From positions 1 through 64,000 of the forward strand of contig NZ_SNWQ01000004.1 in assembly GCF_004361855.1 (NCBI RefSeq): DNA of 64,000 nucleotides, given 5' to 3'. A program made the position numbers and the translations under genes. This document shows, piece by piece, positions 29,101-36,677 of this stretch. Position 1 is the stretch's first letter. Every line of letters starts with the position of its first letter. Source of the DNA: Kribbella caucasensis. Lineage in GTDB: Bacteria > Actinomycetota > Actinomycetes > Propionibacteriales > Kribbellaceae. The notes under the pieces are model-generated. The model was not told the origin of the DNA, searched no databases, and worked only from the letters and a program-made list of their open reading frames with translations.

Positions 29101-29443
29101 GCGTCTGCGCCGGCGGCCCCACGAACACCAGTCCGGCTTGTTCGCACCGGCTCGCGAAATCCGCATCCTCGCTCAGAAAGCCGTACCCCGGATGAACCGC
29201 GGCACAGCCGCTGCCCCGCGCCGCACCCAGCACCGCTTCCATGTCCAGGTAGGCGGCCGCTCCACGACCCGGAATCAGCACAGCCTCGTCCGCGTACCCG
29301 ACGTGCAGGCTGTCGGCGTCGTCCGCCGGGTGGATCGCGACCGTCCGGATGCCGGCGTCCGTGGCTGCCCGGATGATCCGGATCGCGATCTCGCCGCGGT
29401 TCGCGACGAGCAGTCCGGCGGCGAGAGGATGTGTCGATGGCAT
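26177..29443 (-). CDS. Fused acyl-CoA carboxylase (biotin carboxylase-BCCP-carboxyltransferase)
   Basis: 1088 residues in three parts. The biotin carboxylase domain (about 1-450) has VANRGEIAIR, ATP loop KAVSGGGGRGM and EANPRLQVEHTVTE. The biotinyl domain has the EAMKM lysine near 530. The carboxyltransferase domain (about 590-1080) has GGGRPGETDYPG and PGFMVGLEAEKQ. All three functions in one chain suit acetyl-, propionyl- or branched acyl-CoA carboxylation, and the substrate is unknown. It lies 32 bp after the next SDR gene on the same strand. With a CoA ligase opposite, it suggests carboxylation of a CoA intermediate. Confidence 0.92.
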   Translation of the reverse strand: MPSTHPLAAGLLVANRGEIAIRIIRAATDAGIRTVAIHPADDADSLHVGYADEAVLIPGRGAAAYLDMEAVLGAARGSGCAAVHPGYGFLSEDADFASRCEQAGLVFVGPPAQTLALFGDKVAARRLAVEHGVPVAAATDGAIDVELARTFFQGLGEDAAVLVKAVSGGGGRGMREVRSLAELEEALERARSESRSAFGRSEVYLEQIVENARHVEIQVLGDGTGAVTHFGERECSIQRRHQKLIEIAPAVGLADEVRQALIDHAVTLAQAVSYRGLGTFEFLVGSTGSCVFIEANPRLQVEHTVTEEVTGVDLVGAQLAVAGGTTLAELGLNQERVPAPHGRAIQVRVAAESIAADGVARASSGTVAVFQPPTGPGIRVDTHCYSGYGINPAYDSLLAKVIVHAASADMDVLARKADRALADLRTLGVRTNTGLLRAILARPELVKGTAGTTFVETRLAELVAAAPPDPTPPAVTDERVAADVPDLADDRALRAPMSGVVLSLAVGEGDTVTAGAPLLVLEAMKMETVVRAPYAATLAGVLVEPGEQVQEGRPLLLLDEGAAAGDDADLVEIDLDEIRPDLAELLLRRRLTLDEARPEAVQARHSQGRRTARENVADLCDPTGFIEYGALAIGSLRARRDVDELIVRTPADGLVAGIGSVNGVLVGPERAQCAVMSYDYTVLAGTQGHQGHRKKDRLFELIDRLSLPLVFFTEGGGGRPGETDYPGVGYGDMPTFSLFARLSGRVPLVGVASGHCFAGNAALLGCCDVIIATRDASIGMGGPAMIEGGGLGRFAAADVGPVDVHTASGVVDVLVDDDAAAVAVARQYLSYFQGSVAVWEAPDQRLLRHAVPENRRRSYDVHAVIDGLADIGSVLELRSAFAPAMVACLARIEGRPVGILANNPAQRGGAIDADGADKAARFVRLCQDHGLPLVTLCDTPGFMVGLEAEKQAQVRRFAQLFLCGANLTVPTFTIILRKAYGLGAIAMAGGGWRTPVLTAAWPTGELGGMGVEGSVRLGYRRELEAIADDNERRALFDQLVQEAHRHGSAINAATYFEIDDVIDPAETRSRLVAGLRMAQTRAGATESC

Positions 29444-29475
29444 GGGTGGCGTCGATTCTTCCTACGCTGAGGGGA

Positions 29476-30252
29476 TCAGTTGAGGGCCCAGCCGCCGTCG
29501 ACGTTCAGCACCTGTCCGGTGACGAAGTCGGCAGCATCGGAGACGAGGAACTCAACGACACCGGCCAGGTCCCCGGGTTCCTCGACACGCGGGATCGCCT
29601 GCTGACCGACGACGGTGTCGATCATCCGGGCGATGCCCGCGGCACGGTCCGGGTCCACCGCGGCCTTGTCCATCGGCACCAGCCCGGGCGCGACCGCGTT
29701 CACCGTGATCCCGAACGGGCCGAGCTCGCGAGCGAGCGTGCGGGTGAGACCGACGATGCCCGCCTTCGCCGCGACGTACGGCGCCGCGCCGGTCGGGTGC
29801 CCGAGGGAAACCATCGTCGTGGAGACATTGACGATCTTCCCCTTCCCGGCTCGTTTCATCGACGGCACCACCGCCTGGGTGCACAGCCACGTGCTGGTTA
29901 GGTTGACCGCGATCGCCGCCGACCAGGCGTCGAAGGCGATGTCCTCCATCGGTCCCCAGACCGACCGCCCGACGTTGTTGATCAGGCAGTCGATCTGGCC
30001 GGACGTCGCGAGCAGGCCGTCGAACACTTCCTTCACTTCATCCGGCACTGTCAGGTCGACGCCGTATGCGTCCGCGGCGCCATCAGCAGCACGGATACGT
30101 TCGGCGGCAGCAGTCGCGCCTTCGGAATCGACATCCAGCAAGGCGACCCGGAACCCTGCCCGGGCCAATCTCTCGGCATAGCTCAGGCCGAGGCCGCGAG
30201 CGGCGCCGGTAACAACGACGGTCCGTGCCCCGGTCTCAGTCGTCAGGGGCAT
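29476..30252 (-). CDS. SDR-family dehydrogenase
   Basis: 258 residues with TGAARGLG, VALLDVD (acidic end, so NAD-type), NNVG in place of NNAG, Ser in NVSTTMVS, YVAAK and a C-terminal LNVDGGWALN. ATG 30252 is chosen because it begins one base after the upstream gene's stop. It belongs to a minus-strand run hydrolase, racemase-like, SDR, carboxylase. Substrate not assignable. Confidence 0.88.
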   Translation of the reverse strand: MPLTTETGARTVVVTGAARGLGLSYAERLARAGFRVALLDVDSEGATAAAERIRAADGAADAYGVDLTVPDEVKEVFDGLLATSGQIDCLINNVGRSVWGPMEDIAFDAWSAAIAVNLTSTWLCTQAVVPSMKRAGKGKIVNVSTTMVSLGHPTGAAPYVAAKAGIVGLTRTLARELGPFGITVNAVAPGLVPMDKAAVDPDRAAGIARMIDTVVGQQAIPRVEEPGDLAGVVEFLVSDAADFVTGQVLNVDGGWALN

Positions 30253-30253
30253 C

Positions 30254-31117
30254 TCAACTGGCCGTGATCGTCTCGGTCTCGGGAATGTCGCAACTGGCGG
30301 TGCCGTCGTCGCTGAGGACGCAGACCGCACAGTCCTCGATGTCGACCAGTTCGATGCTTGCCGCCTTGACCAGCGCCGAGAACACGCTCGCTCGTTCCGA
30401 GACCGGAGGCAGGGCCGGGTCCTTGGCGTGCTTGAGTCCTAGCCCGACAAGCATCTCCAGGAAGCGGTAGCCGGTAGCGCTCGGGTCGACCACGGGCACG
30501 CTGGCGCGCTCCGCGAGGATCGGTGCGACCGGGGTCATGCAGTTGCAGCCGAGGATGACGGCCTGTGCGCCGTCCTCGGCAACGGCCGCCTCGATCCCCT
30601 GCAGGATGCGCTCGATCATGTGCTGCTTACCTGCCCGCATCTCGGTGTAGAAGTTGTTCTCTTCCGCCAGAGTCGCCTGCTCCGCCGCCGAGGTGACATA
30701 CCGCACCGACACGCACTGGTCCCCGGCGTGGTTCTCGCTCAGGAGCCGGTCGTAGAGGAACGACTGCGTCTCCGGCCAGATCGTTACGATGCTGTACCGC
30801 TCAGAGAGCCCTGCCGCGGTCAGCAGGCTGGCCTGGCCGCAACCGACCACCGGGATGTCCACGGCGGCCCGCGCCGCAGCCAGTCCGTAGTCCGCAAGGG
30901 CACCGATCAGCACGCCGTCGTACCCCTCCTGCTGAGCCCGCATCGCCGCCTCGACCGTGGAGATCTCGGTGAGCAGCAGATTGACCGGATCCCCCGGGAA
31001 AGGTGCCGCGACCGACTGCACGAAGCCGGTTTCGAAGCCCGGCGAGATCGCCGTCGCGGGGATGCCGCGGCCCTCGGTGGGGCCTTCGGAGATGATGTGC
31101 GCAATGCGCTTGCTCAT
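30254..31117 (-). CDS. Asp/Glu/hydantoin racemase family protein (possible maleate isomerase or decarboxylase)
   Basis: 287 residues with the two half-site cysteines expected in the superfamily: VVGCGQAS near 95 and ILGCNCMTP near 190. Other members are aspartate/glutamate and hydantoin racemases, maleate cis-trans isomerase and arylmalonate decarboxylase. The chain has a C-terminal extension with extra Cys (DCAVCVLSDDGTASC). In a cluster with an aromatic hydroxylase and a ring-cleavage dioxygenase, maleate isomerisation at the end of a gentisate-type pathway is a reasonable guess, but it is inference only. Confidence 0.8.
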   Translation of the reverse strand: MSKRIAHIISEGPTEGRGIPATAISPGFETGFVQSVAAPFPGDPVNLLLTEISTVEAAMRAQQEGYDGVLIGALADYGLAAARAAVDIPVVGCGQASLLTAAGLSERYSIVTIWPETQSFLYDRLLSENHAGDQCVSVRYVTSAAEQATLAEENNFYTEMRAGKQHMIERILQGIEAAVAEDGAQAVILGCNCMTPVAPILAERASVPVVDPSATGYRFLEMLVGLGLKHAKDPALPPVSERASVFSALVKAASIELVDIEDCAVCVLSDDGTASCDIPETETITAS

Positions 31118-31156
31118 GGTGTAGCTCCGTCCTCTGTGCGGTAAGGAGATTGCCGT

Positions 31157-32389
31157 TCAGCGCGACGAGCCGAGGCCGCGTTCATTGATCCAGGTGTCGA
31201 TGACATCGAGAACCGCTTCCTGGTGCCCGGGCTGCCCGGCGAAGAAGTGGAGTCCGCCATCTGACCAGTGCAACTGCTTGTCCGTGGTGCCGGCCGCCTC
31301 GTAGAGCGCTATCGCGGCCGAGCGGAAGACACCCTGATCCGCGGTGCCCTGGACGACGAGCACCGGCACCTGGGCGCGGGCCAGGTTCGGTTCGGCGAGG
31401 GCATTGGTCGAGCTCAGACCGAACTGCGATAGCCACGATCGCAAGGTCGCAAACCGGCCGAGTCCGATCGCCGCACGGTTGAACCACTGCACGTTGGGGC
31501 CGCCGTACCAGCCGAGCGGACGGTCGGAAGGGTCGACGGACGGGTCGAGGAACTCGAGAGCGGCGGTAGTCCGGTGGATCACGAAGCTCTCGTCGTCGTA
31601 CCCGAGCTCGGCGAGTTCGGCGAGCCGTCGCCGTGCCCAGGCCGTGATCCGCTCGTTCCGCGCGACCTGGGCTGCTTTGTAGCGACGTACGAACTCCTCC
31701 GAATACGGCGGACCGTTGCGGGGATCGAACATGTCCAGCTCCGGATCGGTTTCCACCAGGTCCTTCTCGTCGACGACCGACGGATCGAGGTAGCTGGTCA
31801 GCACCTGGGCCCGACCGAGGTGCGCGTTGAGCAGCACCAGCGCGTCGGCCGGCGGCAGGTCTGCCTGACGCAGGTCGGGAGGATCCCCCGCTGGGGTGGA
31901 CGCGACCGATGGGTCCTCTGCTTCGGCCTGGTAGAAGCAGGCGAGCCCACCGCCTCCGCTGTTGCCCAGCAACACCACGCGCTCGCAGCCCTGCTCGCGC
32001 AGGTAGCGGACACCAGAGGCGAGGTCGAGCACAGCCTGCTCGACCACCGCGTTGCTGTCGTCGGAGAAGCGCGACCGGACACCCAGCGCGAGGTAACCGC
32101 GCTCGGCCAGCGGCGCGAGGGCGTAGTGCTGAGTGAAATCCGCGACCGGGTGCATCAAGATCACGCCGGTCCGCGGCGCCTGAGTGGCACGGTAGGCCAG
32201 AGCGGAATGAACAGCCCCGTCCTCGGAGGTCAGCGACAACAGCTCGCGCTCAACACCGGGCGGGAGCGGCGCCTTGAGCTGCGATCCACCGAAGTGACGT
32301 CCGCCCGTGGCGGCGGTGTCGGACGGCGAGGCCAGATCCGCCCTCGAGATCAGCTCGCCCTCCGCGTCTGCATGGTTGGATGCAGTCAC
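31157..32389 (-). CDS. Alpha/beta hydrolase
   Basis: 410 residues. The nucleophile elbow is GNSGGGG near 150, a candidate acid is in VQGTADQGVF near 345, and the His is in DGGLHFF. An early motif MHPVADFTQHY follows the first strands. GTG 32389 has AAGGGACGG upstream and is preferred over the GTG at 32437, which would place the start against the operator. It diverges from the ring-cleavage dioxygenase gene. It could hydrolyse an ester or the ring-cleavage product, and the family alone does not tell which. Confidence 0.82.
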   Translation of the reverse strand: MTASNHADAEGELISRADLASPSDTAATGGRHFGGSQLKAPLPPGVERELLSLTSEDGAVHSALAYRATQAPRTGVILMHPVADFTQHYALAPLAERGYLALGVRSRFSDDSNAVVEQAVLDLASGVRYLREQGCERVVLLGNSGGGGLACFYQAEAEDPSVASTPAGDPPDLRQADLPPADALVLLNAHLGRAQVLTSYLDPSVVDEKDLVETDPELDMFDPRNGPPYSEEFVRRYKAAQVARNERITAWARRRLAELAELGYDDESFVIHRTTAALEFLDPSVDPSDRPLGWYGGPNVQWFNRAAIGLGRFATLRSWLSQFGLSSTNALAEPNLARAQVPVLVVQGTADQGVFRSAAIALYEAAGTTDKQLHWSDGGLHFFAGQPGHQEAVLDVIDTWINERGLGSSR

Positions 32390-32440
32390 TGCCCGTCCCT
32401 TCGGTTGTGCCGCGTCCACGCGCGGGAGTACAGTCACGAT

Positions 32441-32471
32441 AACAGAATCATGCTCTCCAGAACAGAATAAT
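32441..32471. promoter_or_regulatory. Tandem AACAGAAT boxes, putative IclR-type operator
   Basis: AACAGAATCAT at 32441-32451 and AACAGAATAAT at 32461-32471 are direct repeats exactly 20 bp apart. TCATG-CTCTC-CAGAA (32448-32462) matches the N5 palindrome in 8 of 10 arm positions. It lies between the divergent hydrolase and dioxygenase genes and repeats the half-site found at 23657-23682. Confidence 0.55.
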
Positions 32472-32490
32472 CTTGAGAAGGGCGCCGACC

Positions 32491-33627
32491 ATGTTCGCGA
32501 AGTACTCCCAAGGCACGATCCCCCGCCAGGGCCAGACCCGCTGGCCGGAGCAGTTGATCGAGGAGCACCACGGCCGTGACGGCTTCGCGGGAGACTGCAC
32601 GGTGCTGCACCGCGAGCACCCGACCACGAAGTGGACCCGAGTCACCGGCCCGCTCCGGCCCCGTGGCCTGCAGACGACCGGACTCACCGTCGCCGACGCC
32701 GACGACCCGCGGGCACTGCCGACCGTGCTGCTGTTCAACGACGACGTCAGCGTGGCCGTCTCCCGCCGCCGGACGCCGGCGCCGTACTACCTGCGCAACC
32801 TGGACGGCGACACGATCATCCTCGTGCTGCTCGGCTCCGGGCGAATGGTCAGCGACTTCGGCAGCCTGCCGTACGGCCCACGCGAGTACCTGGTGATCCC
32901 GAAGGGCACGAACTATCGCCTGATCCCCGACGACGTCGAGCATCTCGCGTACTTCATCGAGACCACCGAGCCGGTCGAGGTCGCCGACCGGACGATGCTG
33001 GGCCACTTCCTGCCGTTCGACACCGCGGTGCTCGAGGTGCCCGTCCTGGACGGCCCGTCCGGCACCCCGGCCGAGCAGGACGGCGAGTGGGAGGTTGTGC
33101 TCAAGCGCGACGGCGAGCTCACCTCGATCTTCTACGACTTCGACCCGCTCGACGTCGTCGGATGGCAGGGCAACGTCGTCCCGTTCCGGCTCAAGCTGTC
33201 CGACATCCGGCCGCTCACCGCTGAGCGTCTCGATGTCCCGCCGGTGACCCACGCGACCTTCCAGACCCCGGGCGCCTGGGTCTGCACCTTCGCCCCGCGC
33301 CCGTGGCAGAGCGCCGACGACGCGGCTCGGGTGCAGCCGTTCCATCGCAACGTCGACTACGACGAGGTGATCATCCATCTGGGCGGCGACGAGGGAGTTC
33401 CGGGTCCGCCGCCCGGACTGCTGACCGTCACGCCCGGCGGCATGAACCATGGCCCCTCGGCCGCACTGGTCGCCACCCCGCTGGCGCGGCTGCCCTTCTA
33501 CATACTCAACCTCGACACCCGCCGGGCGCTGCGGGTCACCTCGGACTTCGAGAGCGCCGAGATCCCGGACTTCGCCGGCAAGGTGGCGTACGGCGCCGCG
33601 CCGCCTCCGGGCCCGAAAGGCCACTGA
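32491..33627 (+). CDS. Homogentisate 1,2-dioxygenase-like ring-cleavage enzyme
   Basis: 378 residues of the HgmA cupin family. The iron site is visible in FHRNVDYDE (His and Glu about residue 290) and TPGGMNHGPS (His about 325). An N-terminal cupin half has FNDDVSVAV and FGSLPYGPREYLVIPKGT. ATG 32491 follows GAGAAGGGCG. Typical HgmA proteins are 430-440 residues, so this is a shorter actinobacterial-type member and could act on homogentisate, gentisate or a relative. The aromatic FAD hydroxylase at 36678 would supply such a dihydroxylated ring. A strong terminator follows. Confidence 0.85.
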   Translation: MFAKYSQGTIPRQGQTRWPEQLIEEHHGRDGFAGDCTVLHREHPTTKWTRVTGPLRPRGLQTTGLTVADADDPRALPTVLLFNDDVSVAVSRRRTPAPYYLRNLDGDTIILVLLGSGRMVSDFGSLPYGPREYLVIPKGTNYRLIPDDVEHLAYFIETTEPVEVADRTMLGHFLPFDTAVLEVPVLDGPSGTPAEQDGEWEVVLKRDGELTSIFYDFDPLDVVGWQGNVVPFRLKLSDIRPLTAERLDVPPVTHATFQTPGAWVCTFAPRPWQSADDAARVQPFHRNVDYDEVIIHLGGDEGVPGPPPGLLTVTPGGMNHGPSAALVATPLARLPFYILNLDTRRALRVTSDFESAEIPDFAGKVAYGAAPPPGPKGH

Positions 33628-33642
33628 GCCACGGAAACAGTG

Positions 33643-33683
33643 AAGCGGCTCGGCGCCGGACGAGGTCCGGTGCCGAGCCGCTT
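33643..33683. terminator. Bidirectional terminator hairpin
   Basis: AAGCGGCTCGGCGCCGGAC (33643-33661), loop GAG, GTCCGGTGCCGAGCCGCTT (33665-33683): a 19-bp stem with one G-T pair, then TTCATACG. It lies between convergent genes (dioxygenase + and NTF2-like protein -) and can serve both strands. Confidence 0.85.
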
Positions 33684-33714
33684 TCATACGCACGCACCCA
33701 GCCAGGCTGCGCAG

Positions 33715-34098
33715 TCAGGCCAGGAACTCGTCCAGGGCGGTCTGTTGGTCGACCAATCCCCAGTGCTCGGCTACTGCGCCGTCGCGGAACCGCCAGAGCC
33801 CGAAGGCGTGCACTCGCAACTGCCGACCATCCCGCTCCACCTCGAGTTCGGACGGAACCAGGCCCCAGTGATCGTCAGCGAGGAAGGTCGTGGTCAGCGT
33901 CTTGCGCATCGTGTCGCCGGTCCACCGACCCATCGCGCGCACATGCTCGGCGTGGCCTTCGGCGCCGTGATAGCTGCCTGCGGCCCGCCCGGCCCCGGGC
34001 ACGTGAACCACGTAGCCGGGCGCGAGACGGTCGTACAGCGCCTGGCGGTCCCCGGCGTACAGGCGGCGTAGCAGTTCGGCATTGGGGTGATCGGTCAT
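33715..34098 (-). CDS. SnoaL/NTF2-like protein
   Basis: 127 residues of the SnoaL-like polyketide cyclase/NTF2 fold: N-terminal NAELLRRLYAGDRQALYDRLAPGYVVHVPG, then conserved strands around LTTTFLADDHWG and FGLWRFRDGAVAEHWGLVD. ATG 34098 is preceded at a distance by GAGGAGA. It lies 34 bp after the IclR gene on the same strand. Its function (isomerase, cyclase or binding protein) is not readable. Confidence 0.8.
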   Translation of the reverse strand: MTDHPNAELLRRLYAGDRQALYDRLAPGYVVHVPGAGRAAGSYHGAEGHAEHVRAMGRWTGDTMRKTLTTTFLADDHWGLVPSELEVERDGRQLRVHAFGLWRFRDGAVAEHWGLVDQQTALDEFLA

Positions 34099-34132
34099 CG
34101 GCTCGGCCCATCTCCTCGGTAGCGGTGGAACT

Positions 34133-34936
34133 TCAGCGGACAGTTGTGCCGGACAGCTCCTCACCCAAGGACTTGGCTGCGGCCCCGATCGCCTCGACCA
34201 TCTCGACGATGCGATCGTCGCTGATCCTGGTCATCGGCGCCCCGACCGCCAGGGACGCCAGCGGCCGGCCGCCCTTGCTACGGACGGCGACAGCGACGGA
34301 CCCGATACCGTCCTCCAGTTCACCGAAATTCGCGGCGTACCCGCGCCGGCGTGTATCGCCGAGATCGATGAGGAGCTGACTCCGGCTCCGGATCGACCGG
34401 TCGGTCACCTGCAGCAAGTGCTCGTCTGGGTAGATCTCGAGCACCTCCTCGCGGGTGAGCTCAGCGAGCAGCGCCTTCCCTGCCGACGTGCAGTGCGCGG
34501 GACGCAGCGTGCCCGCGCGGGACGCCACCCGCAGCGCCTGCGTCGGCTCCCTACCGTCGAGGTAGAAGACCTGCGCGCCCTGGAGCGTCGCCAGATGAAT
34601 CGTCTCGCTGAGTGTTGCGCCGAGCTCGTCCAGGTACTTCGCGGCCGCTTGGCGCAGTCCGGAGTGCTGCACGGTGCGCAAACCAATCGAGAGCAGAACA
34701 ACGCCGGGGACGTAGAGCTTCGAGACGGTGTCCTGGGCGACGTATCCACGGTAGACGAGCATCGCCAGTAGTCGATGCGCCGTCCCGGTGGACACCCCCA
34801 GCAATTCGGCCACGTCCTTGACTCGGATCCGTTCCTCGTGACTGAAGATCGCCAGCAGTCTGAGTGCGTTGTCGACCGACTCCAAGGGGTACTTGGGTCC
34901 GTCTCCAAAGGTCTGGGCCTCGGGAATGTTTCTCAC
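34133..34936 (-). CDS. IclR-family transcriptional regulator of the aromatic cluster
   Basis: About 267 residues. A winged helix near 30-90 (VDNALRLLAIFSHEERIRVKDVAELLGVSTGTAHRLL) is followed by the IclR effector domain (SETIHLATLQGAQVFYLDG, HCTSAGKALLA, RRRGYAANFGE, VGAPMTRI). GTG at 34936 is taken as start, with GTG 34957 and further upstream codons possible because no clear ribosome site is visible. IclR regulators typically respond to aromatic acids or short-chain metabolites. Palindromes upstream of this gene and at five other promoters fit one local regulon. Confidence 0.9.
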   Translation of the reverse strand: MRNIPEAQTFGDGPKYPLESVDNALRLLAIFSHEERIRVKDVAELLGVSTGTAHRLLAMLVYRGYVAQDTVSKLYVPGVVLLSIGLRTVQHSGLRQAAAKYLDELGATLSETIHLATLQGAQVFYLDGREPTQALRVASRAGTLRPAHCTSAGKALLAELTREEVLEIYPDEHLLQVTDRSIRSRSQLLIDLGDTRRRGYAANFGELEDGIGSVAVAVRSKGGRPLASLAVGAPMTRISDDRIVEMVEAIGAAAKSLGEELSGTTVR

Positions 34937-34950
34937 GGTGCCAGTATCAG

Positions 34951-34967
34951 ATTCCACGATGCAGAAT
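34951..34967. promoter_or_regulatory. Putative autoregulatory IclR operator
   Basis: TTCCA-CGATG-CAGAA (34952-34966) matches the WTCTG-N5-CAGAW motif in 8 of 10 arm positions and lies just upstream of the likely IclR start. It is flanked by ATTC and GAAT, extending the dyad. Confidence 0.5.
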
Positions 34968-34995
34968 CTATCACTCAGCGCTTTCCGGGCTCCAT

Positions 34996-35763
34996 TCACA
35001 GTGACCGGATCCCGGCGACGCCTCCGTCGAGCACGAAGTCGGTCGCGGTCACCCAGGCCGACTCGTCGGACGCCAGGTAGAGTGCCAGGCTGGCGACATC
35101 CTCCGGCCGCCCGAACCGGCCGAGCGGGACCGGGATCGCGGTGCTGCCACCCTGAGCGGCGAATGCCCGTAGCGCGGCGGCGGTCGCTGGGGTCTCGATG
35201 GCGCCGGGAGAGATCGTGTTGCACCGAATCTGGTGCTTCGCACCCTCGGCCGCGAGTTGCCTGGACATAGCCAGGACGCCACCCTTCGCGGCAGCGTGCG
35301 CGAGCATGCCGCCGCTGGCCCGGTGAGCGACAACCGACGCTGTGTTGATGATGCTGCCGCCGCCGCGCTCAACCAGGAGCGGCCAGGCCGCCCGGGTGAC
35401 TGTGAAGATCAGGTCCAGTTCGTTGCGCAGGGTGAATGACCAGTCGTCGGGCGTGGTCGATTCGATCGATCCGGGCCGCATCGCGCCGGCGTTGTTGTAC
35501 AGCACGTCAGGTGGGCCGGCCTGCTCGGCGGCAGCAGCGACCCACTGTGCGGCTTCGTCTGCGTCGGCCAGGTCGACCCCGGCGAACGAGTGCATGTCAG
35601 CGCCGACCTCGCGAACCAGCGACGCGGTCTGCTCGTTGGCCTCCGCAATGCCGTCGACGCCGACGACGACCGCACCCTCGCGGGCGAACAGGACCGCTGA
35701 GGCGCGGCCGTGGGCGCCGCCGGTCCCGGTGATGTACACGGTCTTTCCGGCCAGACGGCCCAT
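34996..35763 (-). CDS. SDR-family protein with His in place of the catalytic Tyr
   Basis: 255 residues with TGTGGAHG cofactor loop, VGVDG after the second strand, YNNAG, Ser in NTASVVA and the C-terminal LDGGVAGI. At the YxxxK position the sequence is HAAAK (LAHAAAKGG), so the usual catalytic Tyr is replaced by His. ATG 35763 follows GAGGAGGCG. The gene lies upstream of IclR on the same strand and diverges from the class II aldolase gene with a palindrome between them. Activity may be altered or lost. Confidence 0.87.
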   Translation of the reverse strand: MGRLAGKTVYITGTGGAHGRASAVLFAREGAVVVGVDGIAEANEQTASLVREVGADMHSFAGVDLADADEAAQWVAAAAEQAGPPDVLYNNAGAMRPGSIESTTPDDWSFTLRNELDLIFTVTRAAWPLLVERGGGSIINTASVVAHRASGGMLAHAAAKGGVLAMSRQLAAEGAKHQIRCNTISPGAIETPATAAALRAFAAQGGSTAIPVPLGRFGRPEDVASLALYLASDESAWVTATDFVLDGGVAGIRSL

Positions 35764-35876
35764 CGCACGCCTCCTCGGACACAAGTCCATTTAACGGAAT
35801 CTTCCTCTGGATAGCCGAATTCTAGGACAGATCTCCTTGCGACGCCACCGCACACCCCGCAGAATGGACAAGCTTG

Positions 35877-35891
35877 ATCTGTTGTGCAGAT
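35877..35891. promoter_or_regulatory. Perfect palindrome ATCTG-N5-CAGAT, putative IclR operator
   Basis: ATCTG-TTGTG-CAGAT is perfectly symmetrical and lies 42 bp before the aldolase start, between it and the divergent SDR. A related but shorter-spaced ATTCT-AGGA-CAGAT stands at about 35819-35832, and an ATTCTG half-site follows at 35895. Confidence 0.6.
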
Positions 35892-35932
35892 TTCGATTCT
35901 GCTCGCCATTGCACCGCTCCGGGAGGAACCGA

Positions 35933-36625
35933 ATGTCACTGAACGAACGCGAGCTTGTCGCCACGTCCTCGCAGGTACTGGCCCACCAGGGCCACGGCGA
36001 CCTCATCTGGGGCCACGCGTCGACGCGCGACGCGCAGGGCAGGGGCGTCTGGATCAAGCAGGCCGGCTGCGGCATGGAGGAGGTCGTCGCGGACCGCGTC
36101 CACCTGGTCGGCTGGGACGGCGATGTGGCCGACGGCACCGGCACACCGCACAGCGAATACCCGATCCACACCGAGATCATGCGCGCACGTCCGGAGATCC
36201 ACGGCGTCGTGCACACGCACAGCAGCCACGCCGTGGCGTTGGCCGCGAGCGGCACGCAGCTACTCCCGGTCAGCCACGCGGCCAACTACTTCGTACCGCC
36301 CGAACTGCCGCGCTTCACCCACACGGCCGACCTCATCCTGACACCCGAACTCGGCAAGCAGGTGGCGCTCGAGCTCGGTGACGCCGCCGCGATGTTCCTG
36401 GTCAACCACGGCATCGTCACCGTCGGCCGGACGCTGCAGCAGGCAACCGTGGCCGCGGTCCTCCTCGAGCAGGCCTGTCTACAGCAGCTACGCACCCATC
36501 AGTTCGGCGGCTGGCCGCAATGGTCGAACGAGAGCGAAGGACTCTCCAAGCGCGAGCACATCTACTCCGACGGCGCCTTGACGGACGTTTGGAGCTACCT
36601 GGTGCGGCAGCTCGCCTCCGATTGA
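35933..36625 (+). CDS. Class II aldolase/adducin-family protein
   Basis: 230 residues. ATG 35933 is preceded by GGGAGGAACC. Zinc-type motifs are GDLIWGHASTRD, EYPIHTEI, VVHTHSSHAVALA (metal His pair) and VNHGIVTVG. Members include fuculose-phosphate aldolase, ribulose-phosphate epimerase and decarboxylases of hydroxylated acids. Within this cluster it may split or decarboxylate a ring-cleavage product, and the family does not fix the substrate. A perfect terminator follows. Confidence 0.85.
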   Translation: MSLNERELVATSSQVLAHQGHGDLIWGHASTRDAQGRGVWIKQAGCGMEEVVADRVHLVGWDGDVADGTGTPHSEYPIHTEIMRARPEIHGVVHTHSSHAVALAASGTQLLPVSHAANYFVPPELPRFTHTADLILTPELGKQVALELGDAAAMFLVNHGIVTVGRTLQQATVAAVLLEQACLQQLRTHQFGGWPQWSNESEGLSKREHIYSDGALTDVWSYLVRQLASD

Positions 36626-36633
36626 GCATCGTA

Positions 36634-36674
36634 CGACGAAGGCGAGCATCCGATCCGGATGCTCGCCTTCGTCG
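36634..36674. terminator. Perfect 19-bp terminator hairpin
   Basis: CGACGAAGGCGAGCATCCG (36634-36652), loop ATC, CGGATGCTCGCCTTCGTCG (36656-36674). It lies between the convergent aldolase and FAD monooxygenase genes and so probably ends both transcripts. Confidence 0.85.
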
Positions 36675-36677
36675 CTC

